Below, in pieces: positions 8,807 to 18,194 of a stretch of DNA of 64,000 nt. Origin of the DNA: Caballeronia sp. TF1N1 (lineage in GTDB: Bacteria > Pseudomonadota > Gammaproteobacteria > Burkholderiales > Burkholderiaceae); the NCBI RefSeq assembly GCF_022878925.1, contig NZ_CP084628.1, forward strand, positions 434,001 through 498,000, in the 5' to 3' direction. The translations under genes were made by a program, and so were the position numbers. The first letter of the stretch is position 1. Each line of letters starts with the position of its first letter. The notes below the pieces were generated by a model. That model was not told where the DNA came from, ran no database searches, and worked only from the letters and a program-made list of their open reading frames with translations.

Positions 8807-9712
8807 CTACTTCGAAGTCCGGCGCCTGGTCACCGCCCTCACGATCAACAAGCCGCCGACCATGACCGCCAGCGACATCAGCGTGGTCATGGTCCCGAGC
8901 GCATAGATGACCGGCGTGGTCACCGATGTCGTCAGGCCCTGCAATTCGAGCGGCAACGTATTCTGCTCGCCGATAGCCTGCGACGTCCGCGCGATTTCAT
9001 CCCATGACAGCGTGAAGCCAAACATTCCCACGCCAATGACAGATGGCCCGATGATCGGCAACACTACATTCCTGAAGCTCTGCCACGGCGATGCGCCCAG
9101 ATCGCGCGCCGCTTCCTCGTAAGCCGGATTGAAGCGGTTGAAGACAGCGAACATCACGAGCAAACCGAACGGCAGCGTCCACGTCAGATGGGCGCCGAGC
9201 GCGGAGGTGAAGAGGCCCATCGACGTGGTCCACGAATCCGCGAAAGAAGTAAAGCCCCACTCGTTCGCCAGATACTTGATCACGTTGTCGAGCAGACGAA
9301 ACGTGAGGCCGATACCGAGCGACACGATGATCGACGGCATGATGAGACTCGCCACCGACACGTAGAACACGGCCGTATCGCCACGAAAACGCCTTCTGAA
9401 GGCGAGACCCGCCGTGACCGAGAACAGCACGGTCAGCACCGTGACCGCGAGCGCGAGCTTCACGGAGCGGCCGAACGAAGCCCAGATATCGATATCGCCC
9501 ACACCCTGACGCAATTGCTCGAACCAGTGCAGCGAGACGCCGCGCATGGGAAACGTCAGACCGCCTTCGGGACCTTGAAACGAGAGAATGAAAATGGTGA
9601 TGACCGGTCCATACAGGAATAGCACGAACAAGCCGAACAGCAACGCGAGCCAGTAAAAGCTGGCGGGCCGGTGCTCCCGATGTTTTTTCAATCCCGCAAT
9701 GCCGCTGGCCAT
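8807..9712 (-). CDS. ABC transporter permease, PotC-like
   Basis: Inner-membrane permease of 301 residues with about six transmembrane helices and the EAA loop (EEAARDLGASPWQSFRNVVLP) that contacts the ATPase. It is the last gene of the leftward four-gene importer operon. The start lies one base past the stop of the partner permease, with AAGGAG nine bases upstream; an in-frame extension of ten codons is rejected. It belongs to the spermidine/putrescine class of permeases; the actual substrate is unknown. Confidence 0.93.
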   Translation of the reverse strand: MASGIAGLKKHREHRPASFYWLALLFGLFVLFLYGPVITIFILSFQGPEGGLTFPMRGVSLHWFEQLRQGVGDIDIWASFGRSVKLALAVTVLTVLFSVTAGLAFRRRFRGDTAVFYVSVASLIMPSIIVSLGIGLTFRLLDNVIKYLANEWGFTSFADSWTTSMGLFTSALGAHLTWTLPFGLLVMFAVFNRFNPAYEEAARDLGASPWQSFRNVVLPIIGPSVIGVGMFGFTLSWDEIARTSQAIGEQNTLPLELQGLTTSVTTPVIYALGTMTTLMSLAVMVGGLLIVRAVTRRRTSK

Positions 9713-9713
9713 G

Positions 9714-10628
9714 TCAAAGCTCCTTCCTGATATCGACCACACGCGTGAGCGCCCATACGATCATCAGCACGACGGCCAGCAGAATGATCGCGTTGGCCGC
9801 CGCGGCGGGAAATTGCAGATAGCCCGTCTGCACCTGAATGATCTTGCCCACCGACGCAATCTGCTGTCCACCCATTACGCCCACTGTGAGAAAGTCGCCC
9901 ATCACGATGGTGATGACGAAGATCGAGCCAATGACGATTCCGGTCTTCGAGAGCGGCAACACGACATCGCGGATCACCTGCCAGCCGCTCGCCCCGCCAT
10001 CGCGCGCGGCTTCCAAGAGCGACTTGTCGATACGCATCATCGCGTTGAAGATCGGCACGATCATGAAGAACGTGAACAGATGCACGAACGCGAGCACCAC
10101 CGAAAAGTTCGAATACAGCAGCCATTCCAGCGGTTGATCGATGAGATGCGCGTTGATCAGCGCCTGATTCACGAGCCCGTTACGGCCGAGCAGCGGAATC
10201 CACGAGATCATGCGGATGACGTTGGACGTCCAGAACGGAATCGTGCAGAGCAAAAAGAGAATGGTCTGCATGGCCGTGGTGCGCACGTGAAACGCGAGGA
10301 AGTACGCAATGGAGAAACCGAGCACGAGCGTCACGGCCCATACCATTGCGCAGAACTTGAGCGTCGACCAATATGTCTTGAAGGTCACGCAGACATCGGT
10401 GAAGGAGCTGCAACCGTCGAAGATCGCCACATAGTTCTTGAGCGTGAACGCCGGGATGATCTGATATTCGTTGAAATCCCAGAAGCTTACGATCAACGTG
10501 ATCACGAGCGGCACGATGAAGAACAGCACGAAGGTGAGTGTGAGCGGCGTGGCCTGCAACCATGCGCTCACGCGCCGATGACGCTTCGGCGCTTCCTTCG
10601 CTTGCGACAGATACTCGACGGATGCCAT
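9714..10628 (-). CDS. ABC transporter permease, PotB-like
   Basis: Second inner-membrane permease, 304 residues with about six helices. The cytoplasmic coupling loop is LLEAARDGGASGWQVIRDV. The start ATG follows AAGGAG by nine bases. A TTG two codons earlier is less well placed. It sits 44 bases after the binding-protein gene and one base before the PotC-like gene, so it is surely in the same transcript. Confidence 0.93.
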   Translation of the reverse strand: MASVEYLSQAKEAPKRHRRVSAWLQATPLTLTFVLFFIVPLVITLIVSFWDFNEYQIIPAFTLKNYVAIFDGCSSFTDVCVTFKTYWSTLKFCAMVWAVTLVLGFSIAYFLAFHVRTTAMQTILFLLCTIPFWTSNVIRMISWIPLLGRNGLVNQALINAHLIDQPLEWLLYSNFSVVLAFVHLFTFFMIVPIFNAMMRIDKSLLEAARDGGASGWQVIRDVVLPLSKTGIVIGSIFVITIVMGDFLTVGVMGGQQIASVGKIIQVQTGYLQFPAAAANAIILLAVVLMIVWALTRVVDIRKEL

Positions 10629-10672
10629 CAGCAAATGCTCCTTGTGTGCATCATGCGAACCTCACGTGAACA

Positions 10673-11986
10673 TCAGGCGGCGATGAACTCGTTCCACTTC
10701 TGCACCATGTAGATGTTCTCGTCCATCACCGCGTTCCAGCATGCAATGGCGCCCATGCGCTGGGTATAAGAGCCGCCGTCGCGCACCGCGCCGGTCTTTT
10801 CGAGCAATTGGCCATCGGGTGCCTTGATGTCCTGTGTCGCGGGCTTGCCTTCCATCCAGTAGTCCCACTCGTAAGCCTGCATGTGCGTCTTGGCCGTCTC
10901 CGTCACGCCGGGGTAATAGCCCTGACGCATCAGATAGGCGCCCGCCCAGCCGTCCTGGAACCAGTTGACGAATTCATAGGCCGCATCGAGTTTCTTACCT
11001 TGCAGCGAACGCGGAAAGCCGAAGCCCGACGCCCACGAGCGATAACCTTCCTTCAGCGGCTGAAACGTGCAGGCGATACCCATGGTGCGCACCTTCGTGA
11101 CCGCGGGCGACCACATCGACTGAATGACCACTTCGCCCGATGCCATCAGGTTCACGCTTTCGTTGAAGTCGCGCCAGAAGGCGCGGAACTGACCTGCGCG
11201 CTTCGCTTCGATCAGCACCTTGATGGTCTGATCTATCTCGGCCTTGGTCATGTTGCCTTTGTCGCCGTACTTGACCTGACCCATTGCTTCGATGGCCATT
11301 GCCGCATCCATGATGCCGATAGCCGGAATGTTGAGCAGCGCCGCCTTGCCCTTGAATTGCGGATTCAACAAGTCGGCCCAAGTGTTGACGGGACGCTTGA
11401 TGAGGTCCGGGCGAATGCCGAGCGTATCCGCGTTATACGTCGTGGGAATGAGCGTCATCCATTCGGTAGGCGTCGCGGAGAACTCCGTCGAGCGCGCGCC
11501 CTTCAAGAACATCACTTTCTTCGGGGCCGTGCCCTGATCGCCAATCTTCTTGCCATTCACTTCGCCCTTCGTGAGCACCGGCGTGATCTTGTCCGCGAGC
11601 TTGATGCGCTTCGCATCCATGCCGGCCAGCGTGCCCGCCGGAATCAGCTTCTTGAGGGAAAAGTATTCGGTATCGACGATATCGAACGAGTTGGGCTGCG
11701 TGATGATGCGCTTGGTGACGTCATCGGTCGTCACCGGAATGTATTGAATCTCGATGCCCGTGTCTTCCTTGAACTTCTTCGCAATGTCCGCGCTCTGGTT
11801 GACCGCCGTGCCGAGATAGCGCAAGGTGATCTTCTCTTGTGCATGCACGTAAGGGAACCCGGCAATGCCCGCCGCCGCCACGGCGCCCTTGATGAAAGTG
11901 CGGCGCGTGCGGCCGCGGCTTTCCAGTTCCTCTTTGGTCTCTTTGATTTCCTGAGTCGCTTGCGGACGTGCATTGTCATTGCTCAT
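10673..11986 (-). CDS. ABC transporter solute-binding protein, PotD-like, Tat-exported
   Basis: Periplasmic binding protein of the extracellular solute-binding family that includes PotD/PotF, 437 residues. The N terminus is long and charged and carries a twin-arginine motif, R28-R29 in RTRRTFIKG, followed by an Ala-rich hydrophobic stretch ending at VHA. This points to export in folded form by Tat. The mature part begins KITLRYLGTAVNQSADIA, typical of the family. AGGAGG lies before the ATG. Polyamine-like or other cationic nitrogen compounds are likely cargo, but specificity residues were not checked. Confidence 0.93.
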   Translation of the reverse strand: MSNDNARPQATQEIKETKEELESRGRTRRTFIKGAVAAAGIAGFPYVHAQEKITLRYLGTAVNQSADIAKKFKEDTGIEIQYIPVTTDDVTKRIITQPNSFDIVDTEYFSLKKLIPAGTLAGMDAKRIKLADKITPVLTKGEVNGKKIGDQGTAPKKVMFLKGARSTEFSATPTEWMTLIPTTYNADTLGIRPDLIKRPVNTWADLLNPQFKGKAALLNIPAIGIMDAAMAIEAMGQVKYGDKGNMTKAEIDQTIKVLIEAKRAGQFRAFWRDFNESVNLMASGEVVIQSMWSPAVTKVRTMGIACTFQPLKEGYRSWASGFGFPRSLQGKKLDAAYEFVNWFQDGWAGAYLMRQGYYPGVTETAKTHMQAYEWDYWMEGKPATQDIKAPDGQLLEKTGAVRDGGSYTQRMGAIACWNAVMDENIYMVQKWNEFIAA

Positions 11987-12034
11987 AGCCTTCCTCCTCG
12001 TTTCGGGTTTTGATGTGTTTGGCTCAAGCGCGCA

Positions 12035-13090
12035 TCACGCCGCGAGCGGATGCGCGTTGCGTTGATCCCACCAGACGGTCACGCGCGCATCGGGGCCGAG
12101 GCGCTCGGCGTCGTAGTCGGCATCGCTGACGATAGAAACGAGTTCGGGGGAACCGTCGAGCGGCACGAGCGTCATGCGCACATGCGTGCCTTGATACTCG
12201 GCCTCGCGCACCGTGCACGCGAGTCCGCCGATACGGCTCAGTCCTCCCTCGCCCGCACTCGTGCCGGGGGTCGTGCCCTGCGGCGCGATCCGCAGATGAT
12301 CCGCACGCACCGTGAAAAGCCCGCCCTTCGAACCGAGCACGTTATGGCCGCCGAGAAAGCGCGCGACGAATTCGGTGCGCGGCCGGTTGAAGACTTCGAA
12401 CGGCGTGCCGCTTTGTTCGATATGACCGTGACTCATCACGACGACGAGATCGGCGAGCGCCATTGCTTCTTCCTGCGAGTGCGTGACGTGCACGAAAGTG
12501 ATGCCCAGTTCTTTCTGCCAGCGCTTGAGTTCGGCGCGCATCTGCACGCGCAGGAAAGGATCGAGCGCGGAGAGCGGTTCGTCGAGCAAAAGACAGCGTG
12601 GTTCATTGAGCAAGGCGCGCGCGAGTGCCACACGCTGCTGCTGCCCGCCGGAAAGCTGCGCGGGCTTGCGGTTCGCGTAGGGCGACATGGCGACGAGTTC
12701 GAGCAGTTCGCCCGCGCGCTTTCTGCGTGCTTCCTTCGCGACGCCGCGCATCTTGAGGCTGAAGGCGACGTTATCGAGCGCGGACAGATGCGGAAAGAGC
12801 GCGTAGCTTTGAAAGACCATCGCGGTGCCGCGTGCGGCCGGCTGTTCGCGCGTGACGTTGCGCCCGCCGATCAGCACATCGCCTTCGGAAATCCACTCGT
12901 GCCCCGCGATCATGCGCAAAGTCGATGTCTTGCCGCAGCCCGAAGGACCGAGCAGGCAACAGTACGCGCCGCCGGGAATGCGCAGGTCGATCGCATCGAC
13001 GGCGACGGAATCCGCATAGCGCTTCGTCACGTGAACGAGTTCGATATCGGCGGCTGTCGCGTGAACCACGGTTGATGCCGGCTGAACCAT
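12035..13090 (-). CDS. ABC transporter ATP-binding protein, PotA-like
   Basis: ATPase of the importer, 351 residues. Walker A is GPSGCGKT (near residue 55), the Q-loop is MVFQSYALFPHLSA, the signature is LSGGQQQRV, Walker B is CLLLDEPLSALD, and the switch His is in VTHSQEEAM. A C-terminal TOBE-type regulatory domain follows (about residues 260-345). This is the first gene of the leftward operon, with AAGGA nine bases before the ATG. It is divergent from the deacetylase operon, so the 250-base gap between them should hold both promoters. Confidence 0.95.
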   Translation of the reverse strand: MVQPASTVVHATAADIELVHVTKRYADSVAVDAIDLRIPGGAYCCLLGPSGCGKTSTLRMIAGHEWISEGDVLIGGRNVTREQPAARGTAMVFQSYALFPHLSALDNVAFSLKMRGVAKEARRKRAGELLELVAMSPYANRKPAQLSGGQQQRVALARALLNEPRCLLLDEPLSALDPFLRVQMRAELKRWQKELGITFVHVTHSQEEAMALADLVVVMSHGHIEQSGTPFEVFNRPRTEFVARFLGGHNVLGSKGGLFTVRADHLRIAPQGTTPGTSAGEGGLSRIGGLACTVREAEYQGTHVRMTLVPLDGSPELVSIVSDADYDAERLGPDARVTVWWDQRNAHPLAA

Positions 13091-13341
13091 GAAGGCTTGT
13101 CCTTATGAACGCGCTGACGGGAAATGGCTTGCAGCGCGAAGCCATTGCAAGACATATGCCATTTGCTGTCGTGGTTCGGCTTCATCGCATGCAACGCGTA
13201 GCGCAGCATGCGTGTCGACACGTTGGCTCGCATATTGCACACGATCGCAAACCTCGATCGTCGGCACGTCGCGACGCGAGGCGTGTACGTTCGCGGTGCG
13301 CAACAGGTCCGCCTTGGGGCACGACGTAACCAAACCGGTTC
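13091..13341. promoter_or_regulatory. Divergent promoter region of the polyamine-type importer and deacetylase operons
   Basis: About 250 bases between two head-to-head operons, one of which encodes a GntR regulator that probably binds here. No unambiguous inverted repeat was identified by eye. Confidence 0.4.
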
Positions 13342-14280
13342 ATGCATTCATCGACAATGAGCGACTTCAATCCCGATGTACTCAGATCGCACGGCCGTTT
13401 CGACTATCAAGCGATTCATCATGGCGAGCCGTATTGCTGGCCGAACGGCGCGCGTCTCGCGGTTTATCTCGGCTTCAACCTCGAACACTTTGCGTTCGGC
13501 GAAGGACTGGGGGCCGCGCTCGGACCACTATCGCCGCAACCGGATGTCCTCAACCATAGTTGGCGCGAGTACGGGAATCGCGTGGGCGCGTGGCGTTGCA
13601 TTGAATTGTTCGATGCGCTCGACATGCCCGCGGGCACGCTCATCAACACGTCGCTCTACGATCATTGCCCCGAGCTGATCGAAGCATGTGTGGCGCGGGG
13701 CGATGAACTCATCGCGCACGGTCACACGAACGCCGAGCGTCAGAGCGATCTCGACGAAGCCGGCGAGCGCGCACTGCTCGCGCACTGTCGCGAACGCATC
13801 CTTGCGGAGTCGGGCGTGATGCCGCAAGGATGGCTATCGCCGTGGATCTCGGAGACGCATCACACGCCGGACCTTCTTGCTGAAACGGGTTACGGCTACA
13901 CGCTCAACTGGTGTCACGACGACCGGCCCGTGCGCATGAAAACACGTCACGGCGCGCTGTGGTCCGTGCCTTATCCGCAAGAGCTGAACGATCTGCCGAT
14001 GATCATGGCGCGGCATCTCGACATGTGCGCGTTCACCGACATGATCGTCGACCAGTTCGATGAAATGCTCGAACAGACGCAACGCGCGAGCACGCCGCAG
14101 GGCCTCGTCATGGGAATTGCGCTGCATCCGTATATCGTCGGGCAACCGTATCGCTTGCGTCATTTACGGCGCGCGCTCGCGCATATCGCGGCGGCGCGCA
14201 ACGACATCTGGCTCACCACGCCCGGCGCAATCGCGCGGCACATGGAACAGGCGGCGAGCACGGCCGCGCGCGCCGCATGA
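13342..14280 (+). CDS. Polysaccharide deacetylase family protein, PuuE-like
   Basis: 312 residues of the NodB-homology superfamily, in the subgroup that includes allantoinase PuuE and ring- or amide-hydrolysing enzymes rather than chitin deacetylases. Seen are IAHGHTNAERQ (metal-ligand type His pair), WLSPWISETHHTPDLLAETGY and the late MGIALHPYIVGQPYR strand. No signal peptide is present, so the protein is cytoplasmic and acts on an imported small molecule. The start is uncertain: ATG at 13342 or ATG at 13357, neither with a strong ribosome site. Its stop overlaps the GntR start (ATGA). A C-N bond hydrolase acting on the imported nitrogen compound is the likeliest role. Confidence 0.88.
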   Translation: MHSSTMSDFNPDVLRSHGRFDYQAIHHGEPYCWPNGARLAVYLGFNLEHFAFGEGLGAALGPLSPQPDVLNHSWREYGNRVGAWRCIELFDALDMPAGTLINTSLYDHCPELIEACVARGDELIAHGHTNAERQSDLDEAGERALLAHCRERILAESGVMPQGWLSPWISETHHTPDLLAETGYGYTLNWCHDDRPVRMKTRHGALWSVPYPQELNDLPMIMARHLDMCAFTDMIVDQFDEMLEQTQRASTPQGLVMGIALHPYIVGQPYRLRHLRRALAHIAAARNDIWLTTPGAIARHMEQAASTAARAA

Positions 14281-14981
14281 GCTCGCCGCGCATGCGTGAT
14301 AAAGCCGATGCCGCCGATATGCGCATCTATCGAAGCATCTTCGACGGTGTGCTGAGCCGGCGTCTCGCGCCCGGCACCAAGCTGCCCGAGCCGGAACTGT
14401 GCGAACTCTTCGGCGTGGGCCGCGCAGTGGTCCGGCGCGCGCTCGAAAAGCTGGCGTACGACGGCATCGTGGTGTTGCGGCCCAACAAGGGCGCGGTGAT
14501 CGCACAACCGACGCGCGAGGAAACGCGCGAGGTGTTCGAAGCGCGCCGCTCGGTGGAACGCGCGCTCGTCGAACTCGCGGCGGAGCGCGCGAGCAGCGCG
14601 GAAATTGCCGCCTTGCGCGAGCAACTCAACCAGGAACACGAAGCGATGCACCGCTTCGATCAACCGTCATGGGCGCGCCTCGCGAGCGAGTTTCATCTGC
14701 GTATCGCGGCGCTCGCGGGCAATGCCATCCTGCTGCAGTATCTGAACGAACTCGTCTCGCGCTGCTCGCTTATCGTTGGCGTCTATGAACCGGCGGGCAA
14801 CGCGCCATGCGAGCACGACGAGCACACCGCCATTCTCGATTGCCTCGAACGACGCGACGCAAAAGGCGCGGCGGCGCATATGAGCGCGCATCTGCAGGGA
14901 CTCGAAGCGCGTATAGAAACCACACGGATGCCGGGCACCAAGAGCCTTGCGCATCTGCTCGGCATTGAAAAGGTGCAATGA
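14277..14981 (+). CDS. GntR family regulator, FCD type
   Basis: 234 residues: an N-terminal winged helix (about 15-80, with LCELFGVGRAVVRRALEKL as recognition segment) and an all-helical FCD ligand-binding domain (about 90-220, with the metal-ligand residues in EFHLRIAALAGN and EHTAILDCLERRD). It overlaps the deacetylase stop by four bases and precedes the flavin reductase by one base. It is probably the local repressor of its own operon and of the divergent importer, with an organic acid or pathway intermediate as effector. Confidence 0.93.
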   Translation: MSSPRMRDKADAADMRIYRSIFDGVLSRRLAPGTKLPEPELCELFGVGRAVVRRALEKLAYDGIVVLRPNKGAVIAQPTREETREVFEARRSVERALVELAAERASSAEIAALREQLNQEHEAMHRFDQPSWARLASEFHLRIAALAGNAILLQYLNELVSRCSLIVGVYEPAGNAPCEHDEHTAILDCLERRDAKGAAAHMSAHLQGLEARIETTRMPGTKSLAHLLGIEKVQ

Positions 14982-14982
14982 C

Positions 14983-15570
14983 ATGGAAATCGACTTCGAG
15001 GCCATCACCGAATACCAGCGCTACAAGCTGATGGCGAGCCTCATCGTGCCACGGCCCATTGCGCTCGTGACCACGCTCGGTGCGGATGGCACCGTGAATG
15101 CCGCGCCTTTCTCGATGTTCAACATGCTCGGCGAAGAACCGCCCATCGTGATGATCAGCATCAACCGGCTCGCGGATGGCACGCTGAAAGACACAGCCGC
15201 GAACGTCCCGCGCGAGAAGGAATTCGTCGTGCATCTCGCCGATGAAGCAATCGCCGAGCAGATGCATCGCTGCGGCGAACGCTTCGCCGCCGATGTCAGC
15301 GAACTCGACGCGGTTGGTTTCACCGCGCTGCCGTCCCTGCGCGTGAAGCCGCCGCGCATCGCCGAGGCGCCCGTCGCGTTCGAATGCGTGCTGTGGGAAA
15401 CGCTGGAAACCGCAAGCCGGCACATCTTCATCGGCAAGGTATTGATGCTGCACGCACGCGACGAACTCATCGACCTCGACACGTGGCGCGTGCGCTTACA
15501 GCATTACTTTCCGGTCGGGCGCTTCGGCGCAAGCGATTACGTGACGACCCGCGACCGCTTCGAGTTGTAA
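14983..15570 (+). CDS. Flavin reductase family protein (FMN-binding split barrel)
   Basis: 195 residues of the flavin-reductase-like split-barrel family; binds FMN. The motif IVPRPIALVTTLGADGTVNAAPFS is split by family-typical PFSMFN and PPIVMISI strands. AAAGG precedes the ATG, which lies one base after the GntR stop. It could supply reduced flavin to a monooxygenase or act directly as an oxidoreductase. No monooxygenase is next to it, so its partner must be elsewhere or the protein works alone. Confidence 0.9.
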   Translation: MEIDFEAITEYQRYKLMASLIVPRPIALVTTLGADGTVNAAPFSMFNMLGEEPPIVMISINRLADGTLKDTAANVPREKEFVVHLADEAIAEQMHRCGERFAADVSELDAVGFTALPSLRVKPPRIAEAPVAFECVLWETLETASRHIFIGKVLMLHARDELIDLDTWRVRLQHYFPVGRFGASDYVTTRDRFEL

Positions 15571-15602
15571 CATGGAGACCGTCAAGGCTCGCGACCGCCA
15601 TC

Positions 15603-15995
15603 ATGCCCTCCACCGTCCGCAATTCGTTGCTATGGGTTTTCGAGCCGCTCGAGAGCGATGACACGTTCATTCAAAAGCGCATGTTCGGTTCCGACGCCGC
15701 GTATATCGATGGACTGATGTGTCTCGTGGCCGCGGACCGCGACAAGCCCTGGAATGGCGTGCTCGTATGCACCTCGCAAGAGCATCATGCAGCGCTTATC
15801 GAAGACATTCCGGCTTTGCAGCCACATTCCGTGCTCGGAAAGTGGCTCTACGTGCCGCAGGACGATCCGGCGTTCGAAGACACGGCGCGTCGGCTTTCGG
15901 AACTCGTACTCGCTCGCGATCCGCGCATCGGCGTCCTGCCGGGTGCGCGCAAACGGCGCAAACCAGCGAAGCGCAGCGCGCTTGCACGGACTTGA
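15603..15995 (+). CDS. TfoX N-terminal domain-like protein
   Basis: 130 residues. The segment KRMFGSDAAYIDGLMCLVA resembles the TfoX/Sxy N-terminal domain core (MFGGYGLYxDGxMFAL). The C terminus is very basic (ARKRRKPAKRSALART), which may bind nucleic acid. The start lacks a strong ribosome site; the frame is open further upstream but overlaps the flavin reductase gene. TfoX proteins affect competence genes in gamma-proteobacteria; in this lineage the single-domain relatives have no known role. Confidence 0.7.
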   Translation: MPSTVRNSLLWVFEPLESDDTFIQKRMFGSDAAYIDGLMCLVAADRDKPWNGVLVCTSQEHHAALIEDIPALQPHSVLGKWLYVPQDDPAFEDTARRLSELVLARDPRIGVLPGARKRRKPAKRSALART

Positions 15996-16100
15996 GCCTG
16001 TCCGATAACGCACGGCGAACCAGCGTACACTGAGCGACTGCGCACGATCAGGTTCCATGATCGGTCAGCGCCTTTCGCTACCCGTTCTGCCCTCGTACTC

Positions 16101-17810
16101 ATGCCCAAATCAACGCACAGTGGCGCGGCCGTGCCCGCCACCGAAGCGGAACGTCTCTATACGCTGCGAAGCTTCGACGTACTCGATTCGTTGCCCGAAC
16201 CCGCTTTCGACGACATCGCCACGCTGGCCGCGACGATCTGCCAGTCGCCTATCGCGCTCGTTTCGCTGATCGACCGCGACCGGCAATGGTTCAAGGCGTG
16301 CATCGGTCTCGGCGCACGCGAGACCCCACGCGATCAGGCGTTCTGCGCGCATGCCATTCTGGAACCCACCTCGCTGCTGGTGATCGAGGACGCGACGCTC
16401 GATCCGCGTTTCAGGGACAACCCGCTCGTGCTCGGCGAGCCGCATATCCGCTTTTATGCGGGCGCGCCTATCGTCACGGACGACGGTCACGCGCTCGGCA
16501 CCGTCTGCGTGATCGACCGCGAGCCGCGTGCCTTGAGTCAGGAACAATGCACGGCGCTCGAATCGCTCGCGCGTCAGGCTGCCGTCATGCTGAAGCTGCG
16601 GCGCATGGGCATTCAGCGCGGCGAGGAGAAACGCGAACTGCAGCGCAAGATCACCGACGCACTCGCCGATGACGACGCCGCGCACGAAACGTTCAAGCAG
16701 AATCAGCGCGTGGGTTCGGTCGGGCAGTTGACGGGCGGCATTGCGCACGACTTCAACAATCTCCTGCAGACCATCAGCACGTGTTTGCAACTCGTCGAGC
16801 ATCGCGCGCACGATGCGGATCAGGTGCGCCGTTGGAGCGCCAACGGTCTGCAGGCGGTCACGCATGGCGCGGCGCTCATCAGGCAATTGCTGACGTTTTC
16901 CCGGCAGGAATCGGTCGAACTGGAGTCGCTGTGCGTCACGCGTTCGGTGCACGGCATGAAGGAACTGCTGGCGCGCGTGCTCGGGCCCGAAACCCAGCTT
17001 GCGTTTCAGCTTCGCTCCGAAGGCGTTCGTGTGCTGACCAACGCGACGCAACTCGAAGCGGCGCTGCTCAATCTCGTCATCAACGCACGGGACGCAATGC
17101 AAGGACGCGGGCGAATAGAAGTCGCCACACGTGTTTTCGAAGCCGAGGGCGACCCCGATCTCGCGAATGGCAATTACGTGGAGCTGCGCGTGTCGGATAC
17201 CGGCCCCGGCATGCCGCCCGAAGTCGCCCGGCGCGCGTTCGAGCCTTTCTTCTCGACCAAGCCCGAAGGCAAGGGCACGGGGCTCGGGCTTTCGCAGGTG
17301 TATGGCGTGGCGCTCAAGGCGGGCGGGATCGCGCGTATCGGCACGGAACCGGGCGCGGGCACAACCGTCTCGCTGTATCTGCGAACGGCCGTTCAGGATG
17401 CGGGCGATGCTGACGGCGAATGCGAATCGGCGAGCCCGGTCGCGCTGCGAAAGCGCGTGCGCATCATTCTGGTCGATGACGAAGCCAACGTGCGCGAAGC
17501 GTTATCCGAACTGCTGCGCGACGCGAACTACGATGTCGAAGCGGTGAGCGGCGGCATTGCGGCGCTGCAGGCGATCGATCGTTCGCCGCCCGATGTCGTT
17601 GTGACCGATCAGGCCATGCAGGGCTTGAACGGCGGCTTGCTCGCGCGCATTCTCGCGGAAACGCATCCGCGTCTGCCGGTGATGTTCATGACTGGCTACG
17701 ACGATATCGATGCCGTCAAGGCGACGCTGCCCGAGGACGCCATCGTATTGCGCAAGCCCGTCTTACTCGATGAATTCGCGCAGGGCGTACAGACGTTGCT
17801 GGGCGACTAG
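16101..17810 (+). CDS. GAF-domain hybrid sensor histidine kinase/response regulator
   Basis: Soluble 569-residue hybrid kinase with no membrane segment. GAF sensor domain at about 25-165 (VCVIDREPR). Dimerisation/phosphoacceptor helix with His216 in GGIAHDFNNLLQ. Catalytic ATPase domain with N-box NLVINARDAM, G1 DTGPGMPP, F-box FEPFFSTK and G2 GKGTGLGLSQV. C-terminal receiver domain from about 452, with acidic pocket LVDDE, phosphoacceptor Asp503 in VVVTDQAM and Lys in VLRKPV. No output domain or partner regulator is adjacent. The signal (possibly a small cytoplasmic ligand or redox state) and the targets are unknown. Confidence 0.93.
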   Translation: MPKSTHSGAAVPATEAERLYTLRSFDVLDSLPEPAFDDIATLAATICQSPIALVSLIDRDRQWFKACIGLGARETPRDQAFCAHAILEPTSLLVIEDATLDPRFRDNPLVLGEPHIRFYAGAPIVTDDGHALGTVCVIDREPRALSQEQCTALESLARQAAVMLKLRRMGIQRGEEKRELQRKITDALADDDAAHETFKQNQRVGSVGQLTGGIAHDFNNLLQTISTCLQLVEHRAHDADQVRRWSANGLQAVTHGAALIRQLLTFSRQESVELESLCVTRSVHGMKELLARVLGPETQLAFQLRSEGVRVLTNATQLEAALLNLVINARDAMQGRGRIEVATRVFEAEGDPDLANGNYVELRVSDTGPGMPPEVARRAFEPFFSTKPEGKGTGLGLSQVYGVALKAGGIARIGTEPGAGTTVSLYLRTAVQDAGDADGECESASPVALRKRVRIILVDDEANVREALSELLRDANYDVEAVSGGIAALQAIDRSPPDVVVTDQAMQGLNGGLLARILAETHPRLPVMFMTGYDDIDAVKATLPEDAIVLRKPVLLDEFAQGVQTLLGD

Positions 17811-18194
17811 CGCTGTGGCTCGTTGCGCGGCCAGCTGCAAGAAAACGACTGAGCGTTTGCGCAGTGCAGGGAAACAAGGTAAGGACTGATGGAGGGATAG
17901 TTCGCCGGTTTCCCGGTTGCTCGTCTATGGATTTTCCTGACGGTATCGATTGCAATCCACCGGTGGCTGCGCGCGCGAGCTTTCGTCGAGTTTAACGAAA
18001 TACCGCTAAACGTGCGCCGGAAGCGTGCAAATTCCGTGGCAGTCCCGCAAAAAACAACGCCATTGTTGTTTTAACGAGCGCTGATGTTTTCCCCAAGTTA
18101 CACTCCGCTTCGCAGTCTCTACAGTGCTCACCGCGCATGCGGCGAAGGCCTCGCCGCCGCGCATTTCCAAGCCTTTCTTCTCTGCGAGTTCCTG
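17811..18194. other. Intergenic region downstream of the kinase
   Basis: About 380 bases without a supported gene. It contains the AT-rich inverted repeat at 18051-18072 and presumably the promoter of the small peptide gene. Confidence 0.4.
18051..18072. repeat. AT-rich inverted repeat
   Basis: Arms AAAACAAC and GTTGTTTT, perfectly complementary, are separated by six bases. Low GC makes it a weak hairpin, so it is more likely a protein-binding site or promoter-proximal element for the small gene about 120 bases downstream. Confidence 0.4.
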
